From the NCBI GenBank assembly GCA_964522105.1, contig CAZFVA010000007.1, positions 54,040 through 118,039 of the forward strand: a stretch of 64,000 bases of DNA, written 5' to 3'. This stretch comes from JAGOFO01 sp964522105. GTDB taxonomy: Bacteria > Myxococcota_A > UBA9042 > DTJE01. The notes beneath the pieces are model-generated. The model was not told the origin of the DNA. It saw only the letters and a list, made by a program, of their open reading frames with translations, and searched no databases. This document shows, piece after piece, positions 1-9,103 of the stretch. The position numbers and the translations under genes are program-made. Numbering within the stretch: the stretch's first letter is position 1; every line of letters starts with the position of its first letter.

Positions 1-249
1 ATATCCGGCCAGAAGTTCAGATTTGTCAGGATCAATAATCTGGACGTCTTTGATATGGGCGTGTTCCAGGGCGGCGACTGCCCTGATTTCTTCTTCGCAG
101 CCAATCAGGATAACGGTCGCAAGCTTTTCGCCGGCAATAATCCCGGCCGCCTTCAGAGTACGGGGCTCGCTGCCTTCAGGAAGAACTATTCGCTTCAGGT
201 TCTTACGCGCCCTGGTCTTGAACGAATTCATCAACTCAAACTGATGCAT
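1..249 (-). CDS. pta: Phosphate acetyltransferase, N-terminal part (runs off the window)
   Basis: Reading the minus strand from an ATG at 249 gives 83 open codons to the window edge. The protein starts MHQFELMNSF and contains KRIVLPEGSEPRTLKAA at about residues 19-35, the N-terminal signature of the phosphate acetyl/butyryltransferase family, followed by an alternating beta/alpha pattern including ATVILIGCEEEI. The family moves acetyl groups between CoA and phosphate in the cytosol (acetyl-CoA + Pi to acetyl phosphate), in acetate metabolism. A GAGG ribosome binding site lies 6 nt before the ATG. Only the first quarter of the enzyme is in the window, so acetyl versus butyryl specificity cannot be decided. 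The open frames on the plus strand here are shadows of this gene. Confidence 0.8.
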   Translation of the reverse strand, partial: MHQFELMNSFKTRARKNLKRIVLPEGSEPRTLKAAGIIAGEKLATVILIGCEEEIRAVAALEHAHIKDVQIIDPDKSELLAGY

Positions 250-379
250 ATCCAACCTCTTGATTACATCCGATGCTGCCGGATACCGGCAGAACTGCGC
301 AGAGTTTAGCAGATCATTATGTTTTGGGGGATTGTCAAAATCACATCAAAAACCGTGGAAAATTTGCATTTAGAACTGC

Positions 380-408
380 TTGACACAAAGCCACAGCCGT
401 TGTCAAAT
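380..408 (+). promoter_or_regulatory. Sigma-70-type promoter for the lipoprotein/barrel pair
   Basis: TTGACA (380-385), a 17-nt spacer and TCAAAT (403-408, four of six matches to TATAAT). It lies about 27 nt upstream of the ATG at 442. Seen by eye only. Confidence 0.5.
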
Positions 409-441
409 GCCGTCGGAGCATATTTTCAGGGGGCTGTCCCG

Positions 442-1128
442 ATGAGACGATTTGCGCATATCCTGATGATTGTAGGAACGGCATTGCTTATCCCGGGTTG
501 CTACGGCTACAACGCCGAAACTGCTGACCTGGCATTCATGGACGTTACACCGGAAATTGTGCCCGGCGACGTGACGGAAGTGACCGATACGGTTGCAGAA
601 GTTGTTGCCGATGCGATCGACGATGTGATCGCCGATGTGGGCGGCGATGCTGCAGAATGCACATGCTCATGTGAACCGCAGCCCTGCACATGCACCTGCA
701 TCCCGGGCGGCACGTGCGAATTTAACGTTGATGATTTCCCGGCTACCGGCCGCCTCGCCGGCGACCCGTGTACCGCGGATACGCAGTGCTTCACCGACGG
801 TGTCTGTGTCACTACAGAACTGGCCGGAAGCTTCTGGCCCGGCGCAACGATTCCCGACGGCGTATGCACAAGACTGTACTGCGCAGATGACTCGTTCTGT
901 GCGGACGGTGGCGTCTGCCTTGATACCGTTATGATTGATGAAACCGTTCCAAGGCTCTGTGGAAAACCGTGCGAAACTGACGTCGATTGCAGATGCGGAG
1001 TCGACTACGTATGCCTGGACAGTCTGGTTTCCGATGGCGAAGGCGGAACAGTCAAGGCGTGCCTGCCACTTGCCCTTGCAAACCTTCTTAAATGCGGCGA
1101 AGCGGTTTGCCCGGAGGAAGATCTGTGA
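442..1128 (+). CDS. Cys-rich lipoprotein with Asp/Val linker
   Basis: A 228-residue predicted lipoprotein of unknown function. The signal peptide is MRRFAHILMIVGTALLIPGC with lipobox LIPG|C, so Cys20 should be lipidated. The start at 442 is preferred over upstream in-frame starts because it begins exactly at this signal peptide. Then comes a linker rich in Asp, Val and Thr (about residues 30-70), a dense Cys motif CTCSCEPQPCTCTC, and a C-terminal half with regularly spaced Cys pairs resembling small disulfide-bonded repeats (for example CRCGVDYVC). Its TGA overlaps the ATG of the beta-barrel gene, so the two are probably translated together and may work as a pair in the outer membrane. No enzymatic domain was recognised. 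Confidence 0.75.
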   Translation: MRRFAHILMIVGTALLIPGCYGYNAETADLAFMDVTPEIVPGDVTEVTDTVAEVVADAIDDVIADVGGDAAECTCSCEPQPCTCTCIPGGTCEFNVDDFPATGRLAGDPCTADTQCFTDGVCVTTELAGSFWPGATIPDGVCTRLYCADDSFCADGGVCLDTVMIDETVPRLCGKPCETDVDCRCGVDYVCLDSLVSDGEGGTVKACLPLALANLLKCGEAVCPEEDL

Positions 1129-2522
1129 TGAAACACTTCTTCAAAGCAACGACTTTTGTGGCCGGCTTTGCGTTTCTGTCGATTTCCAGCGTCGCTCTTG
1201 CCCAGTCAACACTGGTTCAGATTGTACCGGACGATAAAGCGACGACGGACCAGGTCGAAGGCACAGACAAAGCCCCCGCAAAGCCAGTTAAGGAATTGTC
1301 AAAGGCCGCGAAAGGCTTCAAAAAGTACAAAGACTTTCTGAACGGGGAAATGGACGCCGTCGGCAAAGACGATCGCTATGGCGTGACGGCCCAGCTCCCG
1401 AAGGGCTACCTGTCGATAAAGTGGGACTACACCACGATGTCGGTTGACAGCCGCTATAATGACAAACACCAGATCGGGCCTGCGATGAACCCGTTCGGAA
1501 TCGGTGGCGGCCAGTTCCTGAACCTCGGTCTGTCGGGTAAAGGTGGCGGTCACGTTTTTCAGGCTTCCTACGGTATCCTGGGTAATTTTGACTGGTACTT
1601 CGAACTGCCGTATCAGTTCATGCATGTCCGCATCAACCCGGAATTGCTTGACGCCCAGCAGAATCCGATTAAGAACCCGATTGACCCGACCGACAAAAAG
1701 TACGCCGGACGCATGGGTATCAGCAAGCTGTACGAATTGATTCCGAAACTGGGACGTCCGGTCCCGGCGCTCAGATACGACGCCGACTGGGTACTTTCCG
1801 ATATTAACACCGGCTTTTCATGGAATCCGTGGCGGACAAAGAATCTGTCAACGTCTTTGACGGCGCGCATCTTCATTCCGACCGGACGCGTTGCAGCAGC
1901 CAACAGCAATCTGACGATGGCCACAGGTCCCGAAATTGACGTCGGCGTCGGCTCGTGGGGCGTTGGATTCACAAGCGGCTGGGATCTGCGTCTGTTCAAG
2001 TACAAGTACTGGATCGACATCATTCTGAGCTCCGAATTCTCGGCTTCCTACTACTTCGCCCAGAAGCGCGACTATCCGACTAACTTCACGACGGAGCCAA
2101 GTCAGGCGGCTCTGCAGGCATTTAACGATCCCACCGCAGCTGCGCAGTTCCCGGATCTTCGCCACCTGAAGGGCCAATACACATACACGCCGGGATTCGG
2201 CCTGAGCTGGTCGGCGCAGTTTGGTATTCAGATTGCCCTTTTCGGCTTCAAATTCCAGTACGGAATCCAGCATTCTCAGGCACCTGAAATTCAGGGCGAC
2301 TGGTACTTCACTCAGATGGTTAACAGCCTTCAACTGGTTGGCCAGTCAACCGTTCAGGCCATCGGCCTTGGGGCCAGCATTTCTCTGCTGCCGCTGTATC
2401 TGCCAATAGATATTGCGTTCTCGTGGCGTAAGATGGTCGACGGTTACAACAGCCTCGCGATGGAAAACTACTACAACGTCGTAGTGAAGGCTTACATCCC
2501 GCTTAACACACCCAAGAGATAG
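1128..2522 (+). CDS. Predicted outer-membrane beta-barrel protein
   Basis: A 464-residue exported protein. The signal peptide is MKHFFKATTFVAGFAFLSI... ending in ALA|Q. The start at 1128 overlaps the stop of the lipoprotein gene (TGATG) and follows a GGAGGAAG ribosome binding site; a longer version starting at 1092 would bury the signal peptide. After a charged Ala/Lys/Pro segment (residues about 25-75) the rest is rich in aromatic residues and alternating amphipathic strands typical of a transmembrane barrel, such as GNFDWYFELPYQF and QIALFGFKFQYGI. It does not end in the usual terminal aromatic residue. Specific family and substrate unknown. Overlap with the lipoprotein suggests a two-component outer-membrane assembly. 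Confidence 0.65.
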   Translation: MKHFFKATTFVAGFAFLSISSVALAQSTLVQIVPDDKATTDQVEGTDKAPAKPVKELSKAAKGFKKYKDFLNGEMDAVGKDDRYGVTAQLPKGYLSIKWDYTTMSVDSRYNDKHQIGPAMNPFGIGGGQFLNLGLSGKGGGHVFQASYGILGNFDWYFELPYQFMHVRINPELLDAQQNPIKNPIDPTDKKYAGRMGISKLYELIPKLGRPVPALRYDADWVLSDINTGFSWNPWRTKNLSTSLTARIFIPTGRVAAANSNLTMATGPEIDVGVGSWGVGFTSGWDLRLFKYKYWIDIILSSEFSASYYFAQKRDYPTNFTTEPSQAALQAFNDPTAAAQFPDLRHLKGQYTYTPGFGLSWSAQFGIQIALFGFKFQYGIQHSQAPEIQGDWYFTQMVNSLQLVGQSTVQAIGLGASISLLPLYLPIDIAFSWRKMVDGYNSLAMENYYNVVVKAYIPLNTPKR

Positions 2523-2547
2523 CCTCCTGCCTGTGCAGCACGGAGGT
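2523..2547 (+). promoter_or_regulatory. Small hairpin enclosing the rnd ribosome binding site
   Basis: CCTCC (2523-2527) can pair with GGAGG (2542-2546), with an inner CTGC/GCAG stem around a CTGT loop. The GGAGG is the only good ribosome binding site before the RNase D ATG at 2561 but sits 14 nt away, further than usual. The hairpin could mask it. Stability was not calculated. Confidence 0.3.
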
Positions 2548-2560
2548 AACCACCTCATTC

Positions 2561-3679
2561 ATGCCCAATTTTGTCCGTTCATCCAGCGATATTCAGGACC
2601 TTGCCGACAAACTGCGTAATGAAAAGCTGGTCGCCATTGATACTGAAGCCGACAGCATGTACCACTACCGGGAAAAGGTCTGCCTGATACAGATTTCTTC
2701 GGCAGGCACAGGTACCGTGCTGATTGACCCGCTGGAAGGTGACGACCCTGCCCCGCTTGGCGCTGTGATGAAAGACCCCGGGGTCATCAAGGTGCTGCAC
2801 GGTGCTGATTTTGATATCACTTCGATGAAACGTGACTTCGGCTGGCAGTTCGCAGGCCTTTTCGACACAGTTCTGGCTGCCAGATTTCTGGGGTGGCCGG
2901 GCGTCGGCCTTGCCGCCGTCATTAAACGCGAAATTGGACTGGATATTGAAAAAGGCCCACAGACCGCAGACTGGTCAGTCCGGCCGTTGCCGCAGAACCT
3001 GCTTACATACGCTGCAGGCGATGTTGAACATCTTCTGGTGATTTATCACAGACTTAGAGGTTACCTTGCCGACATCGGCCGTCTGGCCTGGGCAGAAGAA
3101 GAGTCCGAGGCCTTGACCCTGATTTCACCGGCAGCAGAATTTCCAGCGCCCGCCGACTTCAGCAAATCAAAAGCCGCCAGGGATATGGACCCGGACAGCC
3201 TGGCCGTTCTGAAATGCCTTTTCGAGGCACGCGAAGAAATCTGCCTGCGTGTTGACAGACCCAGGTTCAAGGTGGTCAACGATGAAATGCTTGCCAGGAT
3301 TGCCAGAATAAAGCCGATGTCGATTCCCGAACTTCAGAAAATGCCTTCAATTCCGGTGAACCTGCTTCGAAATCCGTCTTTCTGGATTCAGGCCGTCAGA
3401 AAAGGCGTCGAAAGTCCTGCAGGACCGCCATCGCGGCCGGAAAGGCATCCCAGACCCGGACCTGACATCAGCAGCAGAGTTGACCGACTGCGATCATGGC
3501 GAACCGACGCGGCGGCAAGACTTGACCTTGATCCCGGGTTGCTTCTGCCACAAAGGCTGATTCAACTGCTGGCATCAGAATCGCCGAAGACTATCAGCCA
3601 GTTACGCCAGGTTGAGGGCATCCGGACGTGGCGATGCGATGCATTCGGGAGTGAACTGATTGAAGCCCTTCGCGCATAG
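2561..3679 (+). CDS. rnd: Ribonuclease D
   Basis: A 372-residue DEDDy-type 3'-5' exoribonuclease that trims tRNA and other stable RNA 3' ends in the cytosol. Exonuclease motif I is AIDTEAD (Asp27, Glu29), motif II is HGADFD (Asp85), and motif III is LLTYAAGDVEHL (Tyr150, Asp154), so all four metal ligands and the catalytic Tyr are present. HRDC-type helical regions follow at about residues 195-275 and 310-372, giving the one-exonuclease, two-HRDC layout of the E. coli enzyme at nearly the same length. It is followed by a terminator-like hairpin, so it probably forms its own transcript or the end of one begun upstream. Confidence 0.93.
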   Translation: MPNFVRSSSDIQDLADKLRNEKLVAIDTEADSMYHYREKVCLIQISSAGTGTVLIDPLEGDDPAPLGAVMKDPGVIKVLHGADFDITSMKRDFGWQFAGLFDTVLAARFLGWPGVGLAAVIKREIGLDIEKGPQTADWSVRPLPQNLLTYAAGDVEHLLVIYHRLRGYLADIGRLAWAEEESEALTLISPAAEFPAPADFSKSKAARDMDPDSLAVLKCLFEAREEICLRVDRPRFKVVNDEMLARIARIKPMSIPELQKMPSIPVNLLRNPSFWIQAVRKGVESPAGPPSRPERHPRPGPDISSRVDRLRSWRTDAAARLDLDPGLLLPQRLIQLLASESPKTISQLRQVEGIRTWRCDAFGSELIEALRA

Positions 3680-3685
3680 ATTGCG

Positions 3686-3709
3686 AAATGGCCGGTTTAA
3701 CCATTTTTT
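3686..3709 (+). terminator. Rho-independent terminator-like hairpin after rnd
   Basis: AAATGG (3686-3691) and CCATTT (3701-3706) form a 6-bp stem around a 9-nt loop, directly followed by a T run to 3709. It begins 6 nt after the rnd stop. The stem is short and A/T-rich at its base, so termination may be partial. Confidence 0.45.
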
Positions 3710-3712
3710 CTG

Positions 3713-3742
3713 TTGACAATGTTTGCCCCGGACAGGTAGAAG
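3713..3742 (+). promoter_or_regulatory. Candidate promoter for the hydrolase lipoprotein
   Basis: TTGACA (3713-3718), an 18-nt spacer and TAGAAG (3737-3742). Lies about 45 nt upstream of the ATG at 3789 and just after the rnd terminator hairpin, consistent with a separate transcript. Confidence 0.45.
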
Positions 3743-3788
3743 ACTTAATATTCTGTGAGCTTTACCGGCCTACAAAAAGAGGATTTAA

Positions 3789-5204
3789 ATGATGATTTCC
3801 AGAAACCTTGTACTGTCGACAATTGCTGCCGTTATTGCCCTGTCCGCATATGGTTGCGGCAGCACAACAACACCGAATGATCTCGGCAATCCTGATGTTG
3901 TACAGAACGACGTCGTATCGGACACGGTTGTTCCAGTGGACGAAATTACGCCCCCTGATACTGTTGCTGATACGAATAACGAAGTTGTTACTGATGTCGT
4001 TGAAGATACGACGCCTCCTTGTATGCCTTCGAAATGCATCGACGATGGCAACGGCAACCTGATCGAAAACCCGACTCCCGGTTGCGTCGGCGAATTCTGC
4101 GCGGCCAGCCCGACGGCAGACCCGGACCCGATGGCTTTCGGCCCGTATCCGGTCGGCATCCGTCAGGTCGTTGTCATTGACGATAATCCCGAAAACATCA
4201 ATGAAGACAGCACGCCAAGAACATTGAAAGTCGACATGTGGTTCCCGACGACCGAAGCCAATCGGGACGGCACAAAGTTCGTTTATGACATCAAGGCCGA
4301 CTGCAATCAGGCAGTCAAAGATAAATTTGGCGAAGTTGATATCGGACAATTTCCGGTCAATGCCATTCTGAATGCCCCGATTCGTCATGGCGAAGGCCGT
4401 TACCCTGTTGTTATCTTCAGTCACGGTGCCTATGGCATCCGTTTCCAGAGCATCTTCTTCACGATTGCCCTTGCTTCTCACGGGTACATTGTCATTGCCC
4501 CGGATCACCAGTTCAACACGCTTAATGAGATCCTGGTGGACGGATGGAATGGTGCCGATCTGATTCCCGCCGCCATGCACAGACCACGGGACATTTTCGC
4601 ACTTCTTGACTGGATTCAGGCTAAGGGCGAAGACGAGCAGGACGAATTCTATGACCTGGTCGACATGGAAAATGTGGCGTGCACCGGTCATTCATTCGGT
4701 GGTCTGACTTCTTACGTTGTTACGGCTGACCCACGAATCGATGTAATCATTCCGATGGCACCGGCTGCGGACATGGCGAACGCGCTGTCAAATGCGTTTA
4801 ACAATAAATTCATCGATGAGCTGGTGATTCCGACGCTTGTGATGGCCGGCGAAATGGACAAGACACTTCAGTATCAGTCACAGCAGCGCGACTGGTTTGA
4901 TATTCAACCGCCGCCGAAGTGGATGCTGTCGATGCCTCGCGCTGGACATTATACATTCTCGGATGTCTGCGCCATGAACCTTGAAGACCTGGTTGATTAC
5001 TGGGGCGATGCCGATGATGCTCTTCGCGACGGCTGCGCTGATTTCAATTTCCCGACTGTCGACGCCCACAGGGCAATCAATCTGTATGCGATATCCTTCC
5101 TGAACCACTTCCTGCGCAAAAGCCCGACGGCAGTTGATCGCCTGGTTCAGGAAGCCGGAGCCGAATTCGGTGATGACGTAGAATTCCTGGCCTTCCCTGA
5201 ATAA
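3789..5204 (+). CDS. Alpha/beta-hydrolase lipoprotein
   Basis: A 471-residue lipoprotein hydrolase. The signal peptide ends in SAYG|C, followed by a long linker with repeated Asp-Val pairs (about residues 30-80) and a CMPSKC disulfide-like segment. The catalytic domain resembles PAF-acetylhydrolase/dienelactone-hydrolase relatives: oxyanion strand VVIFSHGAYG, nucleophile elbow CTGHSFGGLTS, an acid candidate in VMAGEMDKT, and a catalytic His in MPRAGHYTF. It should cleave an ester or lipid at the outer membrane or cell surface; the substrate cannot be read from sequence. An AGAGG site precedes the ATG. The large minus-strand open frames here are antisense shadows. Confidence 0.82.
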   Translation: MMISRNLVLSTIAAVIALSAYGCGSTTTPNDLGNPDVVQNDVVSDTVVPVDEITPPDTVADTNNEVVTDVVEDTTPPCMPSKCIDDGNGNLIENPTPGCVGEFCAASPTADPDPMAFGPYPVGIRQVVVIDDNPENINEDSTPRTLKVDMWFPTTEANRDGTKFVYDIKADCNQAVKDKFGEVDIGQFPVNAILNAPIRHGEGRYPVVIFSHGAYGIRFQSIFFTIALASHGYIVIAPDHQFNTLNEILVDGWNGADLIPAAMHRPRDIFALLDWIQAKGEDEQDEFYDLVDMENVACTGHSFGGLTSYVVTADPRIDVIIPMAPAADMANALSNAFNNKFIDELVIPTLVMAGEMDKTLQYQSQQRDWFDIQPPPKWMLSMPRAGHYTFSDVCAMNLEDLVDYWGDADDALRDGCADFNFPTVDAHRAINLYAISFLNHFLRKSPTAVDRLVQEAGAEFGDDVEFLAFPE

Positions 5205-5238
5205 ACAGCGCCACACGCCATTCAAAGGCAGGCGACCG

Positions 5239-7404
5239 ATGAACGTCAGACAGGCTTCAGAACGCATATCAACGCTTCGGAATGAACTTGAACGCCACAA
5301 CCGCCTTTACTACGTCCAGGATTCCCCCGAAATAAGCGACTTCCAGTACGATCTGCTGCTTCGCGAAATGCAGGCGTTGGAAGCTGAATTCCCCGAGCTT
5401 TTATCAGCCGATTCGCCTTCACAGAGGGTCGGAGCGGCACCGGCCAGACAGTTTGCCCAGGTTTCACACCGTATTCCGATGCTTTCACTTCAAAACGCCA
5501 TGAACGATGACGAAGTCCGGGCATTTGATGAACGGGTCAGGAAGGCCTTGAAGGTTGCCGAGGTTGAGTACGTTGTCGAGCCAAAGATTGACGGCCTTTC
5601 CGCCGAGCTTGCGTATGAAGATGGTGTACTTACGACGGCGTCCACGCGTGGCGATGGAACGACAGGCGAAGACATCACTGCGAACGTCAAAACAATCAAA
5701 TGTATCCCGCTTAAACTGCGGGCCGATACCGGCATTACATCACCTCTGAAGCAGTCTTCAACGAAGCCACTGCCTTCCGATGATCTGCCGCTGTTTTCTT
5801 CAGATCTGCCGTTGTTTTCCGAATCAACTTCCGTCGCTGATCCAACCGTTCCCGGACTTTTCGAGGCACGGGGCGAAATTTACATGCCACTTGAAGCGTT
5901 CGAGCAACTGAACAAGCAGCGAGTCATGGACGGCGAGCAGCCTTTCGCCAATCCACGAAACGCGGCGGCAGGTTCGGTAAGGCAACTTGACCCGGCGGTT
6001 ACAGCCAGAAGAAACCTTGCGTTTCTTGCTTACGCAGTTGGGTCCGTTGATGCAGGGGCAGTCACCCCGGATCAAGAGGCACCTTCGTCACAGTGGGAGC
6101 TTCTGGAGCAACTGAGGCAGTTCGGATTCCCTGTTTCAAATCTTGTCACGCGGGCCCGTGGATGCGATCAGGTGCTTGCTGCCTTTCATGACCTCGGTAA
6201 CAAAAGGAACTCGCTGCCGTTCGAAATTGACGGAGCGGTCGTCAAAGTTAATTCATTCACGCTGCAGCGCGAACTGGGCGAGATTTCCAGAAGTCCAAGG
6301 TGGGCTGTCGCCATCAAGTTTCCACCACGTCCGGAAGAAACAACTGTACTGGCCATCACAGTGCAGGTCGGACGAACAGGGGTACTGACGCCGGTCGCGG
6401 AGCTTCAGCCCGTCAAGGTCGGCGGCGTCACCGTCAGCAGGGCCACGTTGCACAACGAAGACGAAGTACTGCGCAAAGATATAAGGATTGGCGACCGCGT
6501 AATGGTGCAGCGCGCCGGCGACGTAATTCCTGAAATAACTCATGTACTTGCGCAAAAACGAAATGGCAGCGAGATTCCTTTCAGAATGCCGGTTGCGTGC
6601 CCTTCATGCGGGGAGAAAGTATTCAGACAGGACGGCGAATCGGCCTGGCGCTGCGACAACATTTCCTGCCCGGCGCAATTTCGTGAACACATCATTCACT
6701 TCGCTTCCAAACGCGCAATGGACATCGAAGGACTGGGCGAAAAGCTGACGGACCAGCTTATTGAAGCGGGACTGGTGAAAAACGTCGCCGACATTTACCG
6801 ACTGACGGCTGAAAACATAGCCGGACTTGAAAGAAAGGCTGAAAAATCGTCGGACAAAATCATTGCGGCGATTGCAGCATCCAAAGAAAGACCACTTCCG
6901 GCCGTCATACTGGCACTCGGCATCAGACAGGTCGGGGAAACGACGGCACGCGACCTTGCATCATATTTCAAATCGATCAGCGGCCTTGCCGCAGCATCAA
7001 TTGAAGACCTGCAGAAAGTACAGGATGTCGGCCCGGTCGTTGCCGAAAGCATATTCACGTTCTTCAGGTCACGTCAGAACACGGAACTGGTTGAACGACT
7101 GCAAGAATACGGGGTTACAATGACGACCCCCGATGAATCAACTGCAACTGATGGAATCCTGACCGGACTGACATTCGTTTTCACCGGCTCGCTGCAGAAA
7201 ATGACTCGGGACAAGGCCAGCGACATCGCTTTGTCCCTGGGCGGCAAAGTTTCAGGTTCAGTTTCAAAAAACACATCATTCGTAGTTGCAGGGGAGTCTG
7301 CCGGCAGCAAGTTGGACACGGCCATGAAGCTTGGCGTCCGCATTATTTCAGAAGATGAATTCCTGAAAATGACGGCGGTTTCCGGGCCGGTGGTCCAACA
7401 ATGA
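5239..7404 (+). CDS. ligA: NAD+-dependent DNA ligase
   Basis: A 721-residue essential replication and repair ligase that seals nicks using NAD+. Domain order is complete: Ia domain with YYVQDSPEISDFQYD, adenylation domain with the AMP-accepting Lys116 in VEPKIDGLSAE, GRTG in the OB-fold (VQVGRTGVLTPVA), a four-Cys zinc finger (CPSCG...CDNISCP), helix-hairpin-helix repeats, and a C-terminal BRCT domain (LTFVFTGSLQKMTRDKA). The adenylation domain carries an extra segment at about residues 163-206 holding two copies of DLPLF; see findings. The stop overlaps the next ATG (ATGA), so the downstream membrane protein is probably co-translated. AGGCAGGCG precedes the ATG. Confidence 0.96.
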   Translation: MNVRQASERISTLRNELERHNRLYYVQDSPEISDFQYDLLLREMQALEAEFPELLSADSPSQRVGAAPARQFAQVSHRIPMLSLQNAMNDDEVRAFDERVRKALKVAEVEYVVEPKIDGLSAELAYEDGVLTTASTRGDGTTGEDITANVKTIKCIPLKLRADTGITSPLKQSSTKPLPSDDLPLFSSDLPLFSESTSVADPTVPGLFEARGEIYMPLEAFEQLNKQRVMDGEQPFANPRNAAAGSVRQLDPAVTARRNLAFLAYAVGSVDAGAVTPDQEAPSSQWELLEQLRQFGFPVSNLVTRARGCDQVLAAFHDLGNKRNSLPFEIDGAVVKVNSFTLQRELGEISRSPRWAVAIKFPPRPEETTVLAITVQVGRTGVLTPVAELQPVKVGGVTVSRATLHNEDEVLRKDIRIGDRVMVQRAGDVIPEITHVLAQKRNGSEIPFRMPVACPSCGEKVFRQDGESAWRCDNISCPAQFREHIIHFASKRAMDIEGLGEKLTDQLIEAGLVKNVADIYRLTAENIAGLERKAEKSSDKIIAAIAASKERPLPAVILALGIRQVGETTARDLASYFKSISGLAAASIEDLQKVQDVGPVVAESIFTFFRSRQNTELVERLQEYGVTMTTPDESTATDGILTGLTFVFTGSLQKMTRDKASDIALSLGGKVSGSVSKNTSFVVAGESAGSKLDTAMKLGVRIISEDEFLKMTAVSGPVVQQ

Positions 7405-8999
7405 ACAACACCGGAACCAGACTGAACGCGGTGATTCTGGCGGTCGCATCGCTGTTCGTCGTCGCCCTGACATTCGTTCCGTACATCGCACTCGACAGTA
7501 ACGCACCGAAAGGAATGACTTTTTCCGGCATGAGCACAAACATTCCGGATGAAGCCAGTTACCTGATGTGGTCCAGACAACATGCCGCCGGCGCCTTAAC
7601 GGTTCATAACCACATGACGACCATGCCACACGACGCCATAATGCCAAACCCGGCGTGGCTGTGTGTCGGCCTGATTTCCGGCGCCACCGGCATGACAGGT
7701 ATCGCCGCTTATCACACTGCAAGAGCTCTGTTTTCAGTCTGCTATCTTCTGCTGCTGTGGGGGTTGCTGAAAAGAATTACCGGCCGAAACGTCAAGGCCT
7801 GGACTGCGTGGGTCTTGATTGGCCTGGGTGGCGGAATTGGATGGATGGAACTTATCGGCGTGCCGGTACCATCGGCAGACTGGATAACCGAGCTGTGGTC
7901 CTGGCCGTCGATGCTGCATTACCCGCACTTCGCACTTTCGCTGCTGCTGACAGTCGCCGCGCTGCGACTGTGGCTGAAGGCGGCCGACAGCAACATGCCA
8001 GACAGTGTTCAGTCCAGACTGACGGCTGTCGGGTCGGGACTATGCCTGTCGATGCTGGCCCTTGTTCACCCGTACACCGCATTCACGCTCGTATTTGCCG
8101 GGGTACTTTTTTACGGATTCTGGCGATTCAGAATGACAAAGGATCAGGCCCTGACAGGTAAGGCGGTCAGGCCCATGCCACTGATCGGTCTTGCCGCCCT
8201 GCCCGGCTTCGCCGCCATGTTCATCCAGGCCAGAATTAACCCGATGGTTGCGGCCTGGGCACAGCAGAACATGATGCCATCGCCCCCCGTCTGGGAATAC
8301 GTGGCAGGTTTCGGTCTTGCCGGGGTTGCGGCCGCGATTTTGACCGTCAGAATATGCAGAAACAAGACGCCACTGCACCCGGCGGCAGCATTCGCCATTT
8401 TCTGGATCGGCTCTGCCATGATCCTGGCGTATGCAGACCCGCTTGTGCCTTTTGCCAGGCGCTGCGTGGAAGGCGTGCATATCGCAGTCGTGTTTCTGGC
8501 AGTCGAATTCATTTTCAGTCTGAACGGGCGAAAAAAGCTGGCAGCCATGGCAATTACGGCGGCATTTGCCCTGCCAATGCCGCTGGCGCACATGATTCGC
8601 GAAATCAGACCGGACAACCCCGGATACGTCCCGGACGATCAGGGTGACATGCTGAAAGCGGTTAAGGCCCACGTCAAAGATGGCCATATATTCGCAGACC
8701 CCAGGAATTCATTATTTATTGCGGCAGCAACTGATGCGTACGTATTTGTCGGGCACCACGAGGTCTCGCCCGATTTTGTCAAAAAGATGAAGACCGTGGA
8801 ACAGTTCATGACGACCAGAATGACATGGGATCAGCGCAAAACGATCCTTCGTGACGCCAACTGCAGATGGATCGTGACGGACCCATGGACTGCCGACAAC
8901 GTCCTTTATGACACAACATTCCGGAATCCTGCCACCAGCGTCGGCTTCAAGGAATTCGCACGCGGCAAATCATGGATATTGGTGGGACCTGCGAATTGA
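7401..8999 (+). CDS. Polytopic membrane protein, possible lipid-linked-sugar glycosyltransferase
   Basis: A 532-residue protein with about ten hydrophobic segments from residue 10 to 400, then a soluble C-terminal region (about 405-532) containing FADPRNSLFIAAATDAYVF and CRWIVTDPWT. This layout of many membrane helices plus a C-terminal periplasmic domain resembles GT-C type glycosyltransferases and matches the second polytopic protein at 23841-25448 in length and overall plan. No catalytic motif was identified with certainty. It overlaps ligA by 4 nt and ends 4 bp before a scaffold gap. Function is not established; a role in envelope polysaccharide or glycoprotein synthesis is inference. Confidence 0.6.
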   Translation: MNNTGTRLNAVILAVASLFVVALTFVPYIALDSNAPKGMTFSGMSTNIPDEASYLMWSRQHAAGALTVHNHMTTMPHDAIMPNPAWLCVGLISGATGMTGIAAYHTARALFSVCYLLLLWGLLKRITGRNVKAWTAWVLIGLGGGIGWMELIGVPVPSADWITELWSWPSMLHYPHFALSLLLTVAALRLWLKAADSNMPDSVQSRLTAVGSGLCLSMLALVHPYTAFTLVFAGVLFYGFWRFRMTKDQALTGKAVRPMPLIGLAALPGFAAMFIQARINPMVAAWAQQNMMPSPPVWEYVAGFGLAGVAAAILTVRICRNKTPLHPAAAFAIFWIGSAMILAYADPLVPFARRCVEGVHIAVVFLAVEFIFSLNGRKKLAAMAITAAFALPMPLAHMIREIRPDNPGYVPDDQGDMLKAVKAHVKDGHIFADPRNSLFIAAATDAYVFVGHHEVSPDFVKKMKTVEQFMTTRMTWDQRKTILRDANCRWIVTDPWTADNVLYDTTFRNPATSVGFKEFARGKSWILVGPAN

Positions 9000-9003
9000 C
9001 CGG

Positions 9004-9103
9004 NNNNNNNNNNNNNNNNNNNNNNNNNNNNNNNNNNNNNNNNNNNNNNNNNNNNNNNNNNNNNNNNNNNNNNNNNNNNNNNNNNNNNNNNNNNNNNNNN
9101 NNN
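9004..9103. other. Scaffold gap (100 N)
   Basis: Exactly 100 N. It hides the 3' end of the SpoIID-domain gene and its junction with the convergent membrane-protein gene. True length unknown. Confidence 0.99.

Noticed and set aside
250..340. Promoter for pta (TTGACA on the minus strand at 338-333)
   Set aside because: No acceptable -10 box at a 16-18-nt spacing; the CATAAT nearby is too close to this -35.
3762..4691. 309-codon open frame on the minus strand
   Set aside because: It is antisense to the well-supported hydrolase gene, has no recognisable domain and no ribosome binding site; such frames arise from the codon bias of the real gene.
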